Of a DNA stretch of 64,000 nucleotides, positions 26,987 to 36,109 are shown piece by piece (within the stretch, counting starts at the first letter, position 1; every line of letters begins with the position of its first letter). Below the pieces are notes generated by a model that was given only the letters and a program-made list of their open reading frames with translations, had not been told where the DNA came from and did no database searches. This DNA comes from Acuticoccus mangrovi (GTDB lineage Bacteria > Pseudomonadota > Alphaproteobacteria > Rhizobiales > Amorphaceae): NCBI RefSeq assembly GCF_016411865.1, contig NZ_JAEKJA010000012.1:97166-161165 (forward strand). The letters are read 5' to 3'. A program made the position numbers and the translations under genes.

Positions 26987-27829
26987 TCACTTGGAGTAGT
27001 ATTCGGGCCAGACAGGGATCTCGAAGTTGATCGTGCCGCCCATGTGTTTCGCGTAGAGGTCGCGGATGGTCCCGTCGCTCCAGGCATCCATAATGGTCTT
27101 CTGAAGGAACAGCCGCCATTCTGAGTCGTCATGACGCACGCCGAGCACCCACGGATCGGGCTTGAACGGCGGTCCGACCAGAACGAGGCTGTCGTCGGCA
27201 TCGGCAAACTTGCGCAAGGTCAGGTCGGTCGTGCTCATGGCGTCGATCCGCCCCTGCTTGAGCGCCAACAGCGCCTGCGGATATTCTTGGAAGTAGACGA
27301 GCTCGGCATCCGGCTGGAAGGCCAGCACGCCCTTGGCGTCGTTCGAACCCTGCACGGTGCCGACTTTCTTACCGCCGACATCCGCAATACTGTTGATCCC
27401 GCTCCCCTTCTCGACCAGAAGCGCTTGGCCGCCCAGGAAATAGGGGTCCGTGAAGTCGATGACCTTGCCGCGCTCGACGGTGGGGTTCATCACGGCGATG
27501 ATCATGTCGACGTTGCCGTTGACGAGCATCGGAATGCGGGTCCGCGAGGTCACGGGGATGAGCTCAAGCTTTACGCCGAGCTTGTCGGCGATGTACTTCG
27601 CGAAATCGATCTCGAAGCCGACCCACTCGCCATTCCGGTCGATGTAGCCGGCCGGCGGAAAGTCGTTGCGGGCGCCGGCGATCAACGTTCCCCGCTCCTT
27701 CACCACGTCCAACGTCGATTCGCCGGGACCCTGGGCGGCGGCGTCGGTCGAGAGGGATGGGAGGGCCGCGGCGACAAGACCGAGCGCGAGCGCGGTGGCC
27801 GAAGCGTACTTTTTGAAGAACGTGTTCAT
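26987..27829 (-). CDS. ABC transporter solute-binding protein, family 3
   Basis: A 280-residue exported binding protein with a signal peptide (KKYASATALALGLVAAALPS, cut around DAAAQG). It has GTLIAGARNDFPPAGYIDRNG, GNVDMIIAVMNPTVERGKVIDF with the ligand Arg, VGTVQGSNDAKG and YFQEYPQALLALKQGRIDAM. A good ribosome site (AGGAAAG) precedes ATG 27829. It is paralogous over its whole length to the orphan at 14978-15784. Its permeases are encoded just upstream, 106 bases away, and the ATPase at the head of the operon. Confidence 0.92.
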   Translation of the reverse strand: MNTFFKKYASATALALGLVAAALPSLSTDAAAQGPGESTLDVVKERGTLIAGARNDFPPAGYIDRNGEWVGFEIDFAKYIADKLGVKLELIPVTSRTRIPMLVNGNVDMIIAVMNPTVERGKVIDFTDPYFLGGQALLVEKGSGINSIADVGGKKVGTVQGSNDAKGVLAFQPDAELVYFQEYPQALLALKQGRIDAMSTTDLTLRKFADADDSLVLVGPPFKPDPWVLGVRHDDSEWRLFLQKTIMDAWSDGTIRDLYAKHMGGTINFEIPVWPEYYSK

Positions 27830-27935
27830 GGGCTTCCTTTCCTGCGGGTCGGATTGGACGACGGCGCGTTGGATGCACCTCCCCCGTTCGGGCTCTCCAC
27901 GAACCCGTCGGATGCGCCTGGTGGATGGGTCGGAT

Positions 27936-28610
27936 TTAGGCTTTTTGGAATGTTCCGTGACGAATCATACGCTTTATCTCGATCCGTCGTGTATATCTCG
28001 ATACTATAGTACAAGGTATAAAGTATACAAGAGCAACGAATGCAAATATTTCAATCGGTTTGAATTCTCTATTATTGACGATCGTCGCTGCGCGAAAGAG
28101 ATCGACAATGCCGATTACGAATACAACCGATGTCGTCTTGTAGACCATCACAGCCTGGCTCATGAGGGCCGGCGTCATGTTGGCAAATGCCTGCGGCAGC
28201 ACGATGTGTCTCAGGATCTGGACGAGATTCAGGCCGGTTGCCCGCCCCGCCTCCACGTTCCCATGGTCGATCGAGTTGATGCCTGCCCGGACGATTTCGG
28301 CCGAATACGCCGTGTTGAACACGATCAGCGCGACGAGACCGGCGGTGTAGGCCGGAACCGCCCCGACCAGGTGGGGAAGAAGAAAGTAGATCCAGAAGAT
28401 CAACATCAGGACCGGAATCCCGCGGATCGTCTCGATGAGGAGCAGGGCGGGCAGCCGCAGCACGCGGTGTCCCGACGCCCGGGCGAGCGCCAGCGGCGTG
28501 CCGAGAAGCAGGCCACCGATCAGCGTGAACACGGTGAGATGGACCGTGGTCCACAAACCGGTCGAGAGAAAGTACAGATTGTCGGTGATGACGGAAAAAT
28601 TCATGCTCAC
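27936..28610 (-). CDS. ABC transporter permease, HisM/GlnP type (1)
   Basis: A 224-residue inner-membrane permease. It carries the EAA loop that touches the ATPase: EAGRATGLNLVQILRHIVLPQA near residue 120, and IETIRGIPVLMLIFW before it. There are about five membrane segments. GTG 28610 or ATG 28604 may be the start. The last 40 codons are notably AT-rich compared with the rest of the operon. It is paired with the permease ending 4 bases upstream. Confidence 0.9.
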   Translation of the reverse strand: MSMNFSVITDNLYFLSTGLWTTVHLTVFTLIGGLLLGTPLALARASGHRVLRLPALLLIETIRGIPVLMLIFWIYFLLPHLVGAVPAYTAGLVALIVFNTAYSAEIVRAGINSIDHGNVEAGRATGLNLVQILRHIVLPQAFANMTPALMSQAVMVYKTTSVVFVIGIVDLFRAATIVNNREFKPIEIFAFVALVYFIPCTIVSRYTRRIEIKRMIRHGTFQKA

Positions 28611-28614
28611 CCCA

Positions 28615-29316
28615 TCAGGCCGCCGCGGTGACGTTAGCCATCGCCGTCATGTCTTTGGTGACACGCGATTTCGTCTTGCGATTGAGCCGGTGCTCGAGAA
28701 TATACGCGCCCGCGCCGACGATCCCGCCGACGGCGAGATAGGCGAGCGTCGCCGCCGTGGCCGCCTCGAAGCCGCGGAAGGAATAGGCTTCGATCTGCTG
28801 CGTCTGGAAGGTGAGCTCCGGGATCGAGATCGTCATGGCGACGGAGGTGTTCTTCAGAGTCTCGAGCACCTGGGTCGTCGTCGGAGGGATCACGATGAAG
28901 CCGGCCTGCGGCAGGATGATCCGCCGCATGACCTGGGTGCGGGTGAGGCCGGTGGCGAACCCGGCCTCAAACTGCCCGCGGGGGATGGCCTGAATGCCGG
29001 AGCGGAAGATCTCCGCCAAATACGCGCTCTGGTGCAACCCGAGCCCGATGATCGCGGACTCGTATGCGTCGAAGCCGGCCCCGAAGTACAAGAAGAACAT
29101 CTTGACCACGAGCGGCGTGTTCCGGAACACTTCCACATAGATTTCGCCGAGTGCCCGCGCCCAGCGAAGATGGCTGGCCCCCAAGATCCCAAACACGATT
29201 CCCAAGACCAGGGACGATAGAACACCGGTCACGAACAGGAACATCGTGATCCAGAAGCCCTCCAGCAGGAGGTCGCGGTATTCCCAAAGCACAGGCCAAT
29301 GGAATTCGTAATTCAT
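28615..29316 (-). CDS. ABC transporter permease, HisM/GlnP type (2)
   Basis: A 233-residue permease of the amino-acid importer type with YVEVFRNTPLVVKMFFLYFG and the EAA-like loop FEAGFATGLTRTQVMRRIILPQAG. ATG 29316 overlaps the stop of the MmgE/PrpD gene by four bases (ATGA), tying the transporter directly to the catabolic genes. With the second permease, the binding protein at 26987 and the ATPase at 35245 it completes an importer. Confidence 0.9.
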   Translation of the reverse strand: MNYEFHWPVLWEYRDLLLEGFWITMFLFVTGVLSSLVLGIVFGILGASHLRWARALGEIYVEVFRNTPLVVKMFFLYFGAGFDAYESAIIGLGLHQSAYLAEIFRSGIQAIPRGQFEAGFATGLTRTQVMRRIILPQAGFIVIPPTTTQVLETLKNTSVAMTISIPELTFQTQQIEAYSFRGFEAATAATLAYLAVGGIVGAGAYILEHRLNRKTKSRVTKDMTAMANVTAAA

Positions 29317-30683
29317 GCCGCTTCGCTCCGCACGCGATAGGTGGGCAGACCCGCGAGGGCGTCGGCCGCGGTAGGCAGCCCGCCGACCCACTGCAACAGC
29401 TGCTCGACATCGCTCGCCGGGGCGCCGCCGTAGGCGATGCAGTCGCGCACCTTCGCCACGAGCTGCTCGCGCGTGAGCGGCTTGTCGAAGTGCCCGAGCA
29501 TCACGTCGACATGCTGGGTCAGCGTGCGACCGTCCTTCAGCGTGATGATGATGTCCTGCGGGCCGAAGCAGTAGTCTTCGTCCGTTTCCACCGTCGTCAC
29601 CCGGTCGGCCAGCGCCCGGATCGCCGGATCGAGGACGACCTCGGGCTCGAGCTCGGCGAGGCCGAGCTTGCCGCGGAAGACGGCGACGGCGGCGTTGTAG
29701 GCAGCGTTGAACTGCGCGCTCACCTGCGGCGAGTCACCCGGACGATAGGGGCCGCCCACATAGTCGTGCGCCTCGTGCGGCATGCGCAGCTCCATCTCCG
29801 CGACATCGTCCGGCCCGAAGCCGACCGCCTCCTTGAGCGCGATCACGGCGTCGACCGCCGCATGGCAGAAGCGGCAGGACGGGTAGGGCTTCATCGACGC
29901 GGACATGCCCTCGAACCGCACGCCGAGGTCGTCGCGGAGATATTCGGGCGCGTAGTCGCCCAGCTCGTAGAGCGGGAAGAGCCCGAAGCGGCCCTCCAGC
30001 ACGTCCTTCGCGCCGGTGAGGCCGGCGCCGGCATAGACCGCCGCCTCGACCGCCGCGCGCGCCGCGAACGCCGGCTGCATGCGCTTCGTCAGGCTCCCGT
30101 CGAGGATGCACTGGAAGTTCCCGGCCGCCAGGCTGTAGGCGATGCCCATCGCGTTGCGCAGCTCGGTTTCCGACAGACGGGCGATCATGCCCGCCGCGAT
30201 GGCCGCCCCGAACACACCGCACGTCGCGGTCGGATGCCAGCCGCGATAGACGCGGATGGCCATGCCGAGGCGGTAGGAGATGTCGATCCCTGTCACGATC
30301 GCGCGCAGGAACTCAGGACCGCTGACCGGTCCGCACCGTTCGGCCATCGCCATCGCCGCCGGCAGCACGACCGCGTAGCCGTGCATGTCGCCCCGCTCGT
30401 GGGTGTCGTCGAAGTCGAGCGCATGGGCCATCAGGCTGTTGCCCATGGCGGCCGCCGGGGCCGGAACCCGCCGGTCCCGCACGAACAGCCGCGCCTCCGG
30501 CTTGCCGCCCCAGTCGACGAGCTGATCGATCACCGCCTCGCAGCCCGGAGCGCTGGCTCCGGCTGCGATGAGCCCCATCGTATCGAGGAGGTAGCTCTGC
30601 GTGGTCGCGATCACATCCGCCGGAATGTCGTCGAAGCGGATCCGGATGGCATGCGCGACGATCCCCTCAATGGCGTCGGCCAT
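29313..30683 (-). CDS. MmgE/PrpD family protein (copy 2)
   Basis: A 456-residue MmgE/PrpD protein with LLDTMGLIAAGASAPG, MAHALDFDDTHERGDMHG (family active-site region H-x-L-D-x-D-D), WHPTATCGVFGAAIAAG near residue 160, and the KPYPSCRFCHAAVDAV segment near 270 typical of this family. Probably a dehydratase, isomerase or decarboxylase of a tricarboxylate-like acid. It is 3 bases after copy 3 and overlaps the permease gene. Confidence 0.9.
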   Translation of the reverse strand: MADAIEGIVAHAIRIRFDDIPADVIATTQSYLLDTMGLIAAGASAPGCEAVIDQLVDWGGKPEARLFVRDRRVPAPAAAMGNSLMAHALDFDDTHERGDMHGYAVVLPAAMAMAERCGPVSGPEFLRAIVTGIDISYRLGMAIRVYRGWHPTATCGVFGAAIAAGMIARLSETELRNAMGIAYSLAAGNFQCILDGSLTKRMQPAFAARAAVEAAVYAGAGLTGAKDVLEGRFGLFPLYELGDYAPEYLRDDLGVRFEGMSASMKPYPSCRFCHAAVDAVIALKEAVGFGPDDVAEMELRMPHEAHDYVGGPYRPGDSPQVSAQFNAAYNAAVAVFRGKLGLAELEPEVVLDPAIRALADRVTTVETDEDYCFGPQDIIITLKDGRTLTQHVDVMLGHFDKPLTREQLVAKVRDCIAYGGAPASDVEQLLQWVGGLPTAADALAGLPTYRVRSEAA

Positions 30684-30686
30684 GCC

Positions 30687-32132
30687 TCAGGCCCTCCCGG
30701 CCGGGGTGAAGAGGGAGAGGAGCTCGGTGACGTCGTCCTGCGGGCCGAGGGCCGACAGGCGCGACACCATGGTGTCGGTGCGGTCCGCATAGTCGGGCAG
30801 ATAGCCCAGCAAGGCGCGGAACTTCTCGACGATCTCCCGCTCGAACCGGCCCTTCTCCTCGTAGATCGGGTTCTCGGGGTCGCCGGAGGGAAGGTCGCGA
30901 TAGGCCGTCACGCTGCGCCCGTCGTAGGTGTTGATCGTCACCTCGGTCGGGAAGCGTGCGGGGTAGCCCTTCTCGTACTCGTCGTCCGGGATGCCCTCCA
31001 CACGGGCGCAGAGGTCGAGCACCGCCGGATCGTGGATCGCCTCCTCGGAATAGTGGACCGGCATCACCGGTCCGTGGATGATCGACGCGGCCACGGAGAA
31101 CGGGATCGAGAACTGCGCGTCGACCACCGATGTCGGCCGGTAGCGGCGGCTCTTCGGGGTGCACAGGGTCTGGTAAGCGGTGCGGTAGACCCGAACCTTG
31201 GCGTCCTTCACCGAAGCGGCGTCGATCTTGTGCTCGCTCGTCAGCGCCAGGGTCGCGTCGATCACCTGGTGGTAGAAGCGGCAGCCGGCGTACGGCTTGA
31301 AGCTCGTCCCGTAGCCGCGATACTCGGTGCCGAGACCGTCGAGGATCATGTTCACGTCCCACTTGCGCTCGAACGAGAACGCCTTGAGGAAGCCGTGGAC
31401 GCCTTCGATGATCGTGGACGGGCCGGTGTAGCCGTTCTTCGCCAGAAGGACCGACAGAATGCCGGCCTCGGCGGACTTGCCCGGATGCAGGCGCTTGATC
31501 CAGGAGCCGTCCGTCTTCCACTCCTCGAGCCCAGCGGCCTGGGTTCCGGCGATGCCGAGGGCCGCGACCATCTGATCCCGGTCGAGCCCGAGGATCTTGC
31601 CGGCGGCGGCCGCCGCGCCGAACACGCCGCAGGCGCCGGTGGGGTGGAACCCCTCGTCGTACATCGTCCCGAGGAAGGCGTCGCCGATCCGGCACATGAG
31701 CTCGTAGCCGCAGATGACGCCCTCGATGAGCTTGTCCCCTTTGGCGCCGACGAGTTCGGCCGCGGCCATCGCCGCCGGCACCACGGCGACCGCCGGATGC
31801 AGGACCGAGGTGCGGTGGTCGTCGTCCATCTCGACCGCGTGGCCCGTGGTGCCGTTGACGAGCGCACCGAGAGCGGCATTGGCCTTGTAGCTGCGCCCGA
31901 CAACGGTGGCCGTCTCCTTGCCGCCGAGCTCCTCCACCACCTGCGCGATGATTTCGCTCGACCGCGAGTACGACCCGGTCAGCGCCACACCGAGGTAGTC
32001 CAAGATGAACATTCGAAACCGCTGGATCACCTCATCCGGGACCGTGCTGTACTCGCAGTCCATGATGAAATCGGTCAGCTGCTCGGTAATTGTCGGCCCC
32101 GAGATCTCGGTGATCGCGTGGTGCACATTCAT
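30687..32132 (-). CDS. MmgE/PrpD family protein (copy 3)
   Basis: A 481-residue MmgE/PrpD protein: FILDYLGVALTGSYS, TGHAVEMDDDHRTSVLHP near residue 95 (Glu in place of the usual Leu or Phe before Met-Asp-Asp), HPTGACGVFGAAAAAGK, MKRLHPGK-like IKRLHPGKSAEAG near 215, and KPYAGCRFYHQVIDA. ATG 32132 is preceded by AAGG; the frame runs further upstream but into the neighbouring gene. The three consecutive copies are diverged, not recent duplicates. Confidence 0.9.
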   Translation of the reverse strand: MNVHHAITEISGPTITEQLTDFIMDCEYSTVPDEVIQRFRMFILDYLGVALTGSYSRSSEIIAQVVEELGGKETATVVGRSYKANAALGALVNGTTGHAVEMDDDHRTSVLHPAVAVVPAAMAAAELVGAKGDKLIEGVICGYELMCRIGDAFLGTMYDEGFHPTGACGVFGAAAAAGKILGLDRDQMVAALGIAGTQAAGLEEWKTDGSWIKRLHPGKSAEAGILSVLLAKNGYTGPSTIIEGVHGFLKAFSFERKWDVNMILDGLGTEYRGYGTSFKPYAGCRFYHQVIDATLALTSEHKIDAASVKDAKVRVYRTAYQTLCTPKSRRYRPTSVVDAQFSIPFSVAASIIHGPVMPVHYSEEAIHDPAVLDLCARVEGIPDDEYEKGYPARFPTEVTINTYDGRSVTAYRDLPSGDPENPIYEEKGRFEREIVEKFRALLGYLPDYADRTDTMVSRLSALGPQDDVTELLSLFTPAGRA

Positions 32133-32155
32133 GGGGTCGGACCTTCTCTCGATAG

Positions 32156-33550
32156 CTAGTGGATGTGAGGGCGCGCCAGGAGCGCGCTGAGCGCCGTCGT
32201 CGAATCCTGTGTGTCGAGCGTCGTGACGATCTCGAAGACGGCGCGTGCCCATGCGGGGCCGGCCACAGGCTCGACGAGGCGGAAGTATTTTTCGACGACC
32301 TCGTCATCGGTGAGTGGGTCGGCATCGCTGCCTTTCGCGTGCCCCACCTCCTCGGCGAGGACCGTGCCGTCGGTCAGATGCAGCCGGACGCGCACCCGGT
32401 GCCGCCCGGACGGGCCGAGCGCGTCGAGGTCCTCGGCCGGCTGCGCGCTCACGCGTCCGGCGAGGTCGATGATCTCGGGGTCGTGGATGCGCTGGGCCGT
32501 GAACTGCTCCACGAACGCCTCGCCGTCGATCATCGTCGCCGCCACGCAGTAGGGCATGTTCATCTGCGCGGCCGTGATGCTGCGGGGCTCATAGGGCCAG
32601 CCGACGTGAAGATAGGTCGCGGTCGTCGTATCGACGTCGATGCGCTCGACCATGCCCGGCGTCACGGCGTGACGCTCCCGCAGCCGCCGGATGGCCTCCA
32701 CGGACGTGTGACAACTGCCGCAGCAGGAGTAGATCTTGAAGCCGACCTTCTCGGTCTCGAAGCGGCTTCCGAGCCCGTCGGCGATGAGGGCGGGCTTCGG
32801 TTCGTCGCTCAGCGTCGCGCAATATCCGCCATACTCGGCCTCGAAGACGTGATCGATGCCGGTAAAGCCCCGCGCGGCGAGCTCGGCGCCGACGACGCCG
32901 GCCTGGGCCGCGCGGCCGGCATGCATCCGCTTCACCATCGATTCGAACTGCGCCGCCATGAGCCCGGCGGACTGCGTCGCGGCGATGCCGATCGCATGCT
33001 CCGCCTCGCGCGGGGCGAGGCCGAGGAGGTTCGCCGCGGCGGCCGCGGCGGCGGGGGCCCCATTGGTCCCCGTCGGGTGGTAGCCTTTGACGAGATGGGA
33101 CGTGCCGACGCTCAACCCGGCCCGGATCCCGACTTCGAACCCAGCGATCGACGCGGCGATCAGGGCCTCGCCACTCACCCCGCCGCGCGCTTCCGCCAGC
33201 GCCAGAGCCGCCGGAACGACGACCCCGCTCGGATGGAGGATCGACGACTTGTGGAGGTCGTCGAGCTCGAAACTATGGACGAGGGTTCCGTTGACCAACG
33301 CCGCCATGGCGGGGGGCACGGACCGGCCGGTGCCCCATACCGAGCCGCCTTCGATGCCCCCTTGCTCGACGACATAGTCGCTCAGGATGCGCCCCCACGG
33401 CGTCGTGGTCGCGAAGGTGGCGCATCCGATGGCATCGAGGAGACAGAGTTTGAACCGCGCGACCGCTGGAGCGGGAATGTCCTGGAAGCGGAGTTCCGAG
33501 ACAAACCGCGCCGCAGACTGGCTGACGCCCTCTACGACGACCTGCTGCAT
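32156..33550 (-). CDS. MmgE/PrpD family protein (copy 4)
   Basis: A 464-residue MmgE/PrpD protein: LLDAIGCATFATTTPWG, VHSFELDDLHKSSILHP near residue 95, GYHPTGTNGAPAAAAAAANLLG, VKRMHAGRAAQAG near 205 and YSCCGSCHTSVEAI near 275 with an unusual cluster of Cys. ATG 33550 shares one base with the TAA of the lyase gene, so the two are co-translated. Confidence 0.9.
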   Translation of the reverse strand: MQQVVVEGVSQSAARFVSELRFQDIPAPAVARFKLCLLDAIGCATFATTTPWGRILSDYVVEQGGIEGGSVWGTGRSVPPAMAALVNGTLVHSFELDDLHKSSILHPSGVVVPAALALAEARGGVSGEALIAASIAGFEVGIRAGLSVGTSHLVKGYHPTGTNGAPAAAAAAANLLGLAPREAEHAIGIAATQSAGLMAAQFESMVKRMHAGRAAQAGVVGAELAARGFTGIDHVFEAEYGGYCATLSDEPKPALIADGLGSRFETEKVGFKIYSCCGSCHTSVEAIRRLRERHAVTPGMVERIDVDTTTATYLHVGWPYEPRSITAAQMNMPYCVAATMIDGEAFVEQFTAQRIHDPEIIDLAGRVSAQPAEDLDALGPSGRHRVRVRLHLTDGTVLAEEVGHAKGSDADPLTDDEVVEKYFRLVEPVAGPAWARAVFEIVTTLDTQDSTTALSALLARPHIH

Positions 33551-34470
33551 TATGGCAGGACCGGATCGGGGATGGTCAGGTAGCGCTTCTCGAGCGCCAT
33601 GTGCCCCTTGAGGCCGACCAGTTCCTCACGCTCGGGGAAGGACACCATGAGCGTGTCGTCCTCGCCGTCGGCGAGCTCTTCCACCTTGAGGATGTCGAGC
33701 GCCCGCTGCATGGCGCGAACGGCCGCACGCTGAAGATGGGAGGGAAAGATCACGACCTTGCAGCCGTAGTCCTCGAGCTCCTTGATGGGGACGCTCGGCG
33801 TCTTGCCGCCACCGAACATGTTGATCAGGAGCGGCGCTTCGATCTCTTTGGCCGCGATGCGGATCTCGTCCTTGGAGGTCGGCGCTTCGAAGAAGATCAT
33901 CTCCGCACCGGCCTCGACATAGGCGTTGGCCCGCTTGATCGCCGCGTCGAACCCTTCGACGGCCCGAGCATCGGTGCGTGCGATGATGAGGAAGTCCGGA
34001 TCGTTGCGCGCGCTCAACGCCGCCTCGATCTTCAGCGTCATCTCCTCGGTGGAGATGATCTGCTTGCCGTTATAGTGGCCGCACTTCTTCGGCGTCACCT
34101 GATCTTCGATGTGGACCGCGGCGGCGCCGGCGTCCTCGAACAGGCGGATCGCCCGCATCAGGTTCAGCGCGTTGCCGAACCCGGTGTCGATGTCGACGAT
34201 CAACGGGATCGACACCGCTTCGGCCATCAGTCGCACGCGGTCGACGACTTCCGTCATGGACAAGAGGCCGACGTCCGGGAAGCCCAGGCTGCGGGAGATG
34301 CCCCCGCCGGTGACGTAGGCCGCCGAAAACCCGTTGGCTTCGACGAGCTTACCGGCCAGCGGGTCGATAATGCCCGGCGCGCGCAGCAGCGCATCTTGCG
34401 CGAGGAGCGCGCGCAAGCTCGCTGCGCGCCCCTTCGTCTTGCGCGTGTCAATCCACGATTCTTGATTCAT
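33550..34470 (-). CDS. PrpB-like lyase of the isocitrate lyase/PEP mutase superfamily
   Basis: A 306-residue superfamily member that keeps the full lyase toolkit: DIDTGFGNALNLM for the Mg site, HIEDQVTPKKCGHYNGK with the catalytic Cys on the KKCGH loop, and IIARTDARAVEGFD. This points to cleavage of a 2-methylisocitrate- or 2,3-dimethylmalate-like acid into pyruvate or a related oxoacid plus a dicarboxylate. That contrasts with the protein at 1609-2466, which has no such loop. It overlaps the regulator gene by 23 bases and is followed by three MmgE/PrpD genes that could supply its substrate. Confidence 0.88.
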   Translation of the reverse strand: MNQESWIDTRKTKGRAASLRALLAQDALLRAPGIIDPLAGKLVEANGFSAAYVTGGGISRSLGFPDVGLLSMTEVVDRVRLMAEAVSIPLIVDIDTGFGNALNLMRAIRLFEDAGAAAVHIEDQVTPKKCGHYNGKQIISTEEMTLKIEAALSARNDPDFLIIARTDARAVEGFDAAIKRANAYVEAGAEMIFFEAPTSKDEIRIAAKEIEAPLLINMFGGGKTPSVPIKELEDYGCKVVIFPSHLQRAAVRAMQRALDILKVEELADGEDDTLMVSFPEREELVGLKGHMALEKRYLTIPDPVLP

Positions 34471-35131
34471 TGTCCGCCGACTTTAACGTTGATAGGATAC
34501 TTGAGGCCGATGCCTCGAGATGCTGCCGCATCGCCTCTTCGGCGGCCGCCGGGTCGCGGGCCCGGATGGCCTCCGCAATCTTCAAGTGCTCTTGGAGCGC
34601 AAGCGCCGCACGGCGCCCGCTCGAGCCCGACATCTCCCGGATCAGGCGGAGCTGACGGTACATACCGTTCAGGAGCTGCATCGCCCGCGCATTCCCCGAC
34701 CCGATGATGACGGCTTCGTGGAAGTCGATGTCGTGCCGCGGATAACCCTTGCGCCGGTTCTTCGCGAAGGCCTTCTCGATCCGCTCGAGGCCGTCGAAAA
34801 TTCCTTTGATCGCCGCATCGCTCATGCGCTCGGCCGCGAGGCGCGCCGTCAGACACTCGAGCTGCTGGCGCACCTGCAGGAGGTCCAGCGCATCCTGATA
34901 GGACGGGCTGATGACGTACGTTCCCTTCCGCGGGACCGTGGTCGCCAGCCCCTCGAAGTGAAGGCGCCGGAGCGCCTCCCGGAGCGGCGCGCGGCTGACC
35001 GACAGCTTCTCGGCCAGATCCGCCTCGAGCAAACGCTCACCCATCCCGATATGGCCGGACAGGATCGCAGTCTCCAGCGCCAGGTAAACCCGATCCGCAA
35101 GAGACGACGAATCTTCCAACTCTACTTTCAT
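34448..35131 (-). CDS. GntR-family regulator with FCD domain
   Basis: A 227-residue regulator: winged helix at residues 10-75 (ADRVYLALETAILSGHIGMGERL, then LAEKLSVSRAPLREALRRL), followed by an FCD ligand domain with the metal-site pattern DIDFHEAVIIGSGN and a late EHLKIAEAIRARD. Such proteins usually repress catabolic operons and release on binding a carboxylic acid. ATG 35131 was chosen; GTG 35194 would add 21 residues. It likely controls the operon it sits in and perhaps the cupin-dehydrogenase promoter, where a TTGTCGACAA palindrome is found. Confidence 0.9.
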   Translation of the reverse strand: MKVELEDSSSLADRVYLALETAILSGHIGMGERLLEADLAEKLSVSRAPLREALRRLHFEGLATTVPRKGTYVISPSYQDALDLLQVRQQLECLTARLAAERMSDAAIKGIFDGLERIEKAFAKNRRKGYPRHDIDFHEAVIIGSGNARAMQLLNGMYRQLRLIREMSGSSGRRAALALQEHLKIAEAIRARDPAAAEEAMRQHLEASASSILSTLKSADNESRIVD

Positions 35132-35240
35132 TTTTGCACCAATTTTTAGTTGATCCGCATTACCTTTACGCACAAGCGCGACGGCTTCAAACACCGCGGC
35201 AATACTCGTGGCAATAGTTGCAACGGACTTACCCCAAAGT

Positions 35241-35255
35241 TAGGTCAATGACTTA
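35241..35255. promoter_or_regulatory. Imperfect palindrome at the ATPase/regulator boundary
   Basis: TAGGTCAATGACTTA: seven-base arms around a central base with one mismatch. It overlaps the ATPase stop codon, upstream of the GntR gene. It could be an internal operator; support is limited to symmetry and position. Confidence 0.2.
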
Positions 35256-36003
35256 GTATTTTCCCGAGAAATTGGCGAGCCCTCGGATCCTTGGGCGCGG
35301 AGAAAAATGCTTCCGGCTTGGCCTCTTCGACGACACGACCGTCCGCCATGAAGATGATCCGGTCGGCGACCTTGCGGGCGAACCCCATCTCGTGGGTCAC
35401 GACGACCATGGTCATCCCCTCCCGTGCGAGGCCGACCATCACGTCGAGAACCTCCTGGATCATCTCGGGATCCAGTGCCGACGTGGGCTCGTCGAAGAGC
35501 ATGATCTTCGGCTCCATCGCGAGAGCCCGGGCGATCGCGACGCGCTGCTGCTGCCCACCGCTCAGCTGCGCGGGGTAGGCGTTCTCCTTTTCCGGCATCC
35601 CGACTTTCGCCAGAAGCTCACGCGCACGCGCCAGAGCCTCGTCCTGCGAATTCTTGCGCACCAGCATCGGCGCCAAGGTAATGTTCTGACATACCGTCAT
35701 GTGCGGGTAGAGATTGAAGTGCTGGAAGACCATGCCGACCTCGGCCCGCAGCCGCGTCATCGCCCGGCCGCCCCCGCCAAGCGTCATCCCGTCCACCCAC
35801 ACGGTGCCGGCCTGGATCGTCTCCAGCGCATTGATGCACCGCAGCATCGTGCTCTTGCCCGAACCGCTCGGACCGCAGATGACGACCACTTCCCCGCGAT
35901 GCACGGTCAGCTCGATGTCGTTCAGAACTTGCAGAGGCCCGAAGAACTTGTTGGCTTCGCTGAATCTTATGATCGGTGACATCTGCTGTCCGTCGCCACT
36001 CAT
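35245..36003 (-). CDS. Amino-acid-type ABC transporter ATP-binding protein
   Basis: A 252-residue ATPase of the GlnQ/HisP class: Walker [10 protein letters not shown] near residue 45, Q-loop [12 protein letters not shown], signature LSGGQQQR, Walker [13 protein letters not shown] and H-loop VVTHEM. It energises the importer formed by the permeases at 27936-29316, some 6 kb downstream in the same run. ATG 36003 has a purine-rich GAGGCGGG before it; ATG 35982 is possible. It is the first gene of the fifteen-gene block. Confidence 0.93.
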   Translation of the reverse strand: MSGDGQQMSPIIRFSEANKFFGPLQVLNDIELTVHRGEVVVICGPSGSGKSTMLRCINALETIQAGTVWVDGMTLGGGGRAMTRLRAEVGMVFQHFNLYPHMTVCQNITLAPMLVRKNSQDEALARARELLAKVGMPEKENAYPAQLSGGQQQRVAIARALAMEPKIMLFDEPTSALDPEMIQEVLDVMVGLAREGMTMVVVTHEMGFARKVADRIIFMADGRVVEEAKPEAFFSAPKDPRARQFLGKILSH

Positions 36004-36109
36004 CGAATCCCGCCTCTCAAAGGTCGGCCGCCGGCGCACCGGCAGCCCGTGGACGTCAGCGCCCGCACCGCGCCTCGACTTCGAAAAGCCTATCAGCCCC
36101 CTCGCACAA

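Noticed and set aside
29490..32159. An 889-codon open frame antisense to two MmgE/PrpD genes
   Set aside because: Crosses a gene boundary and has no domain signal.
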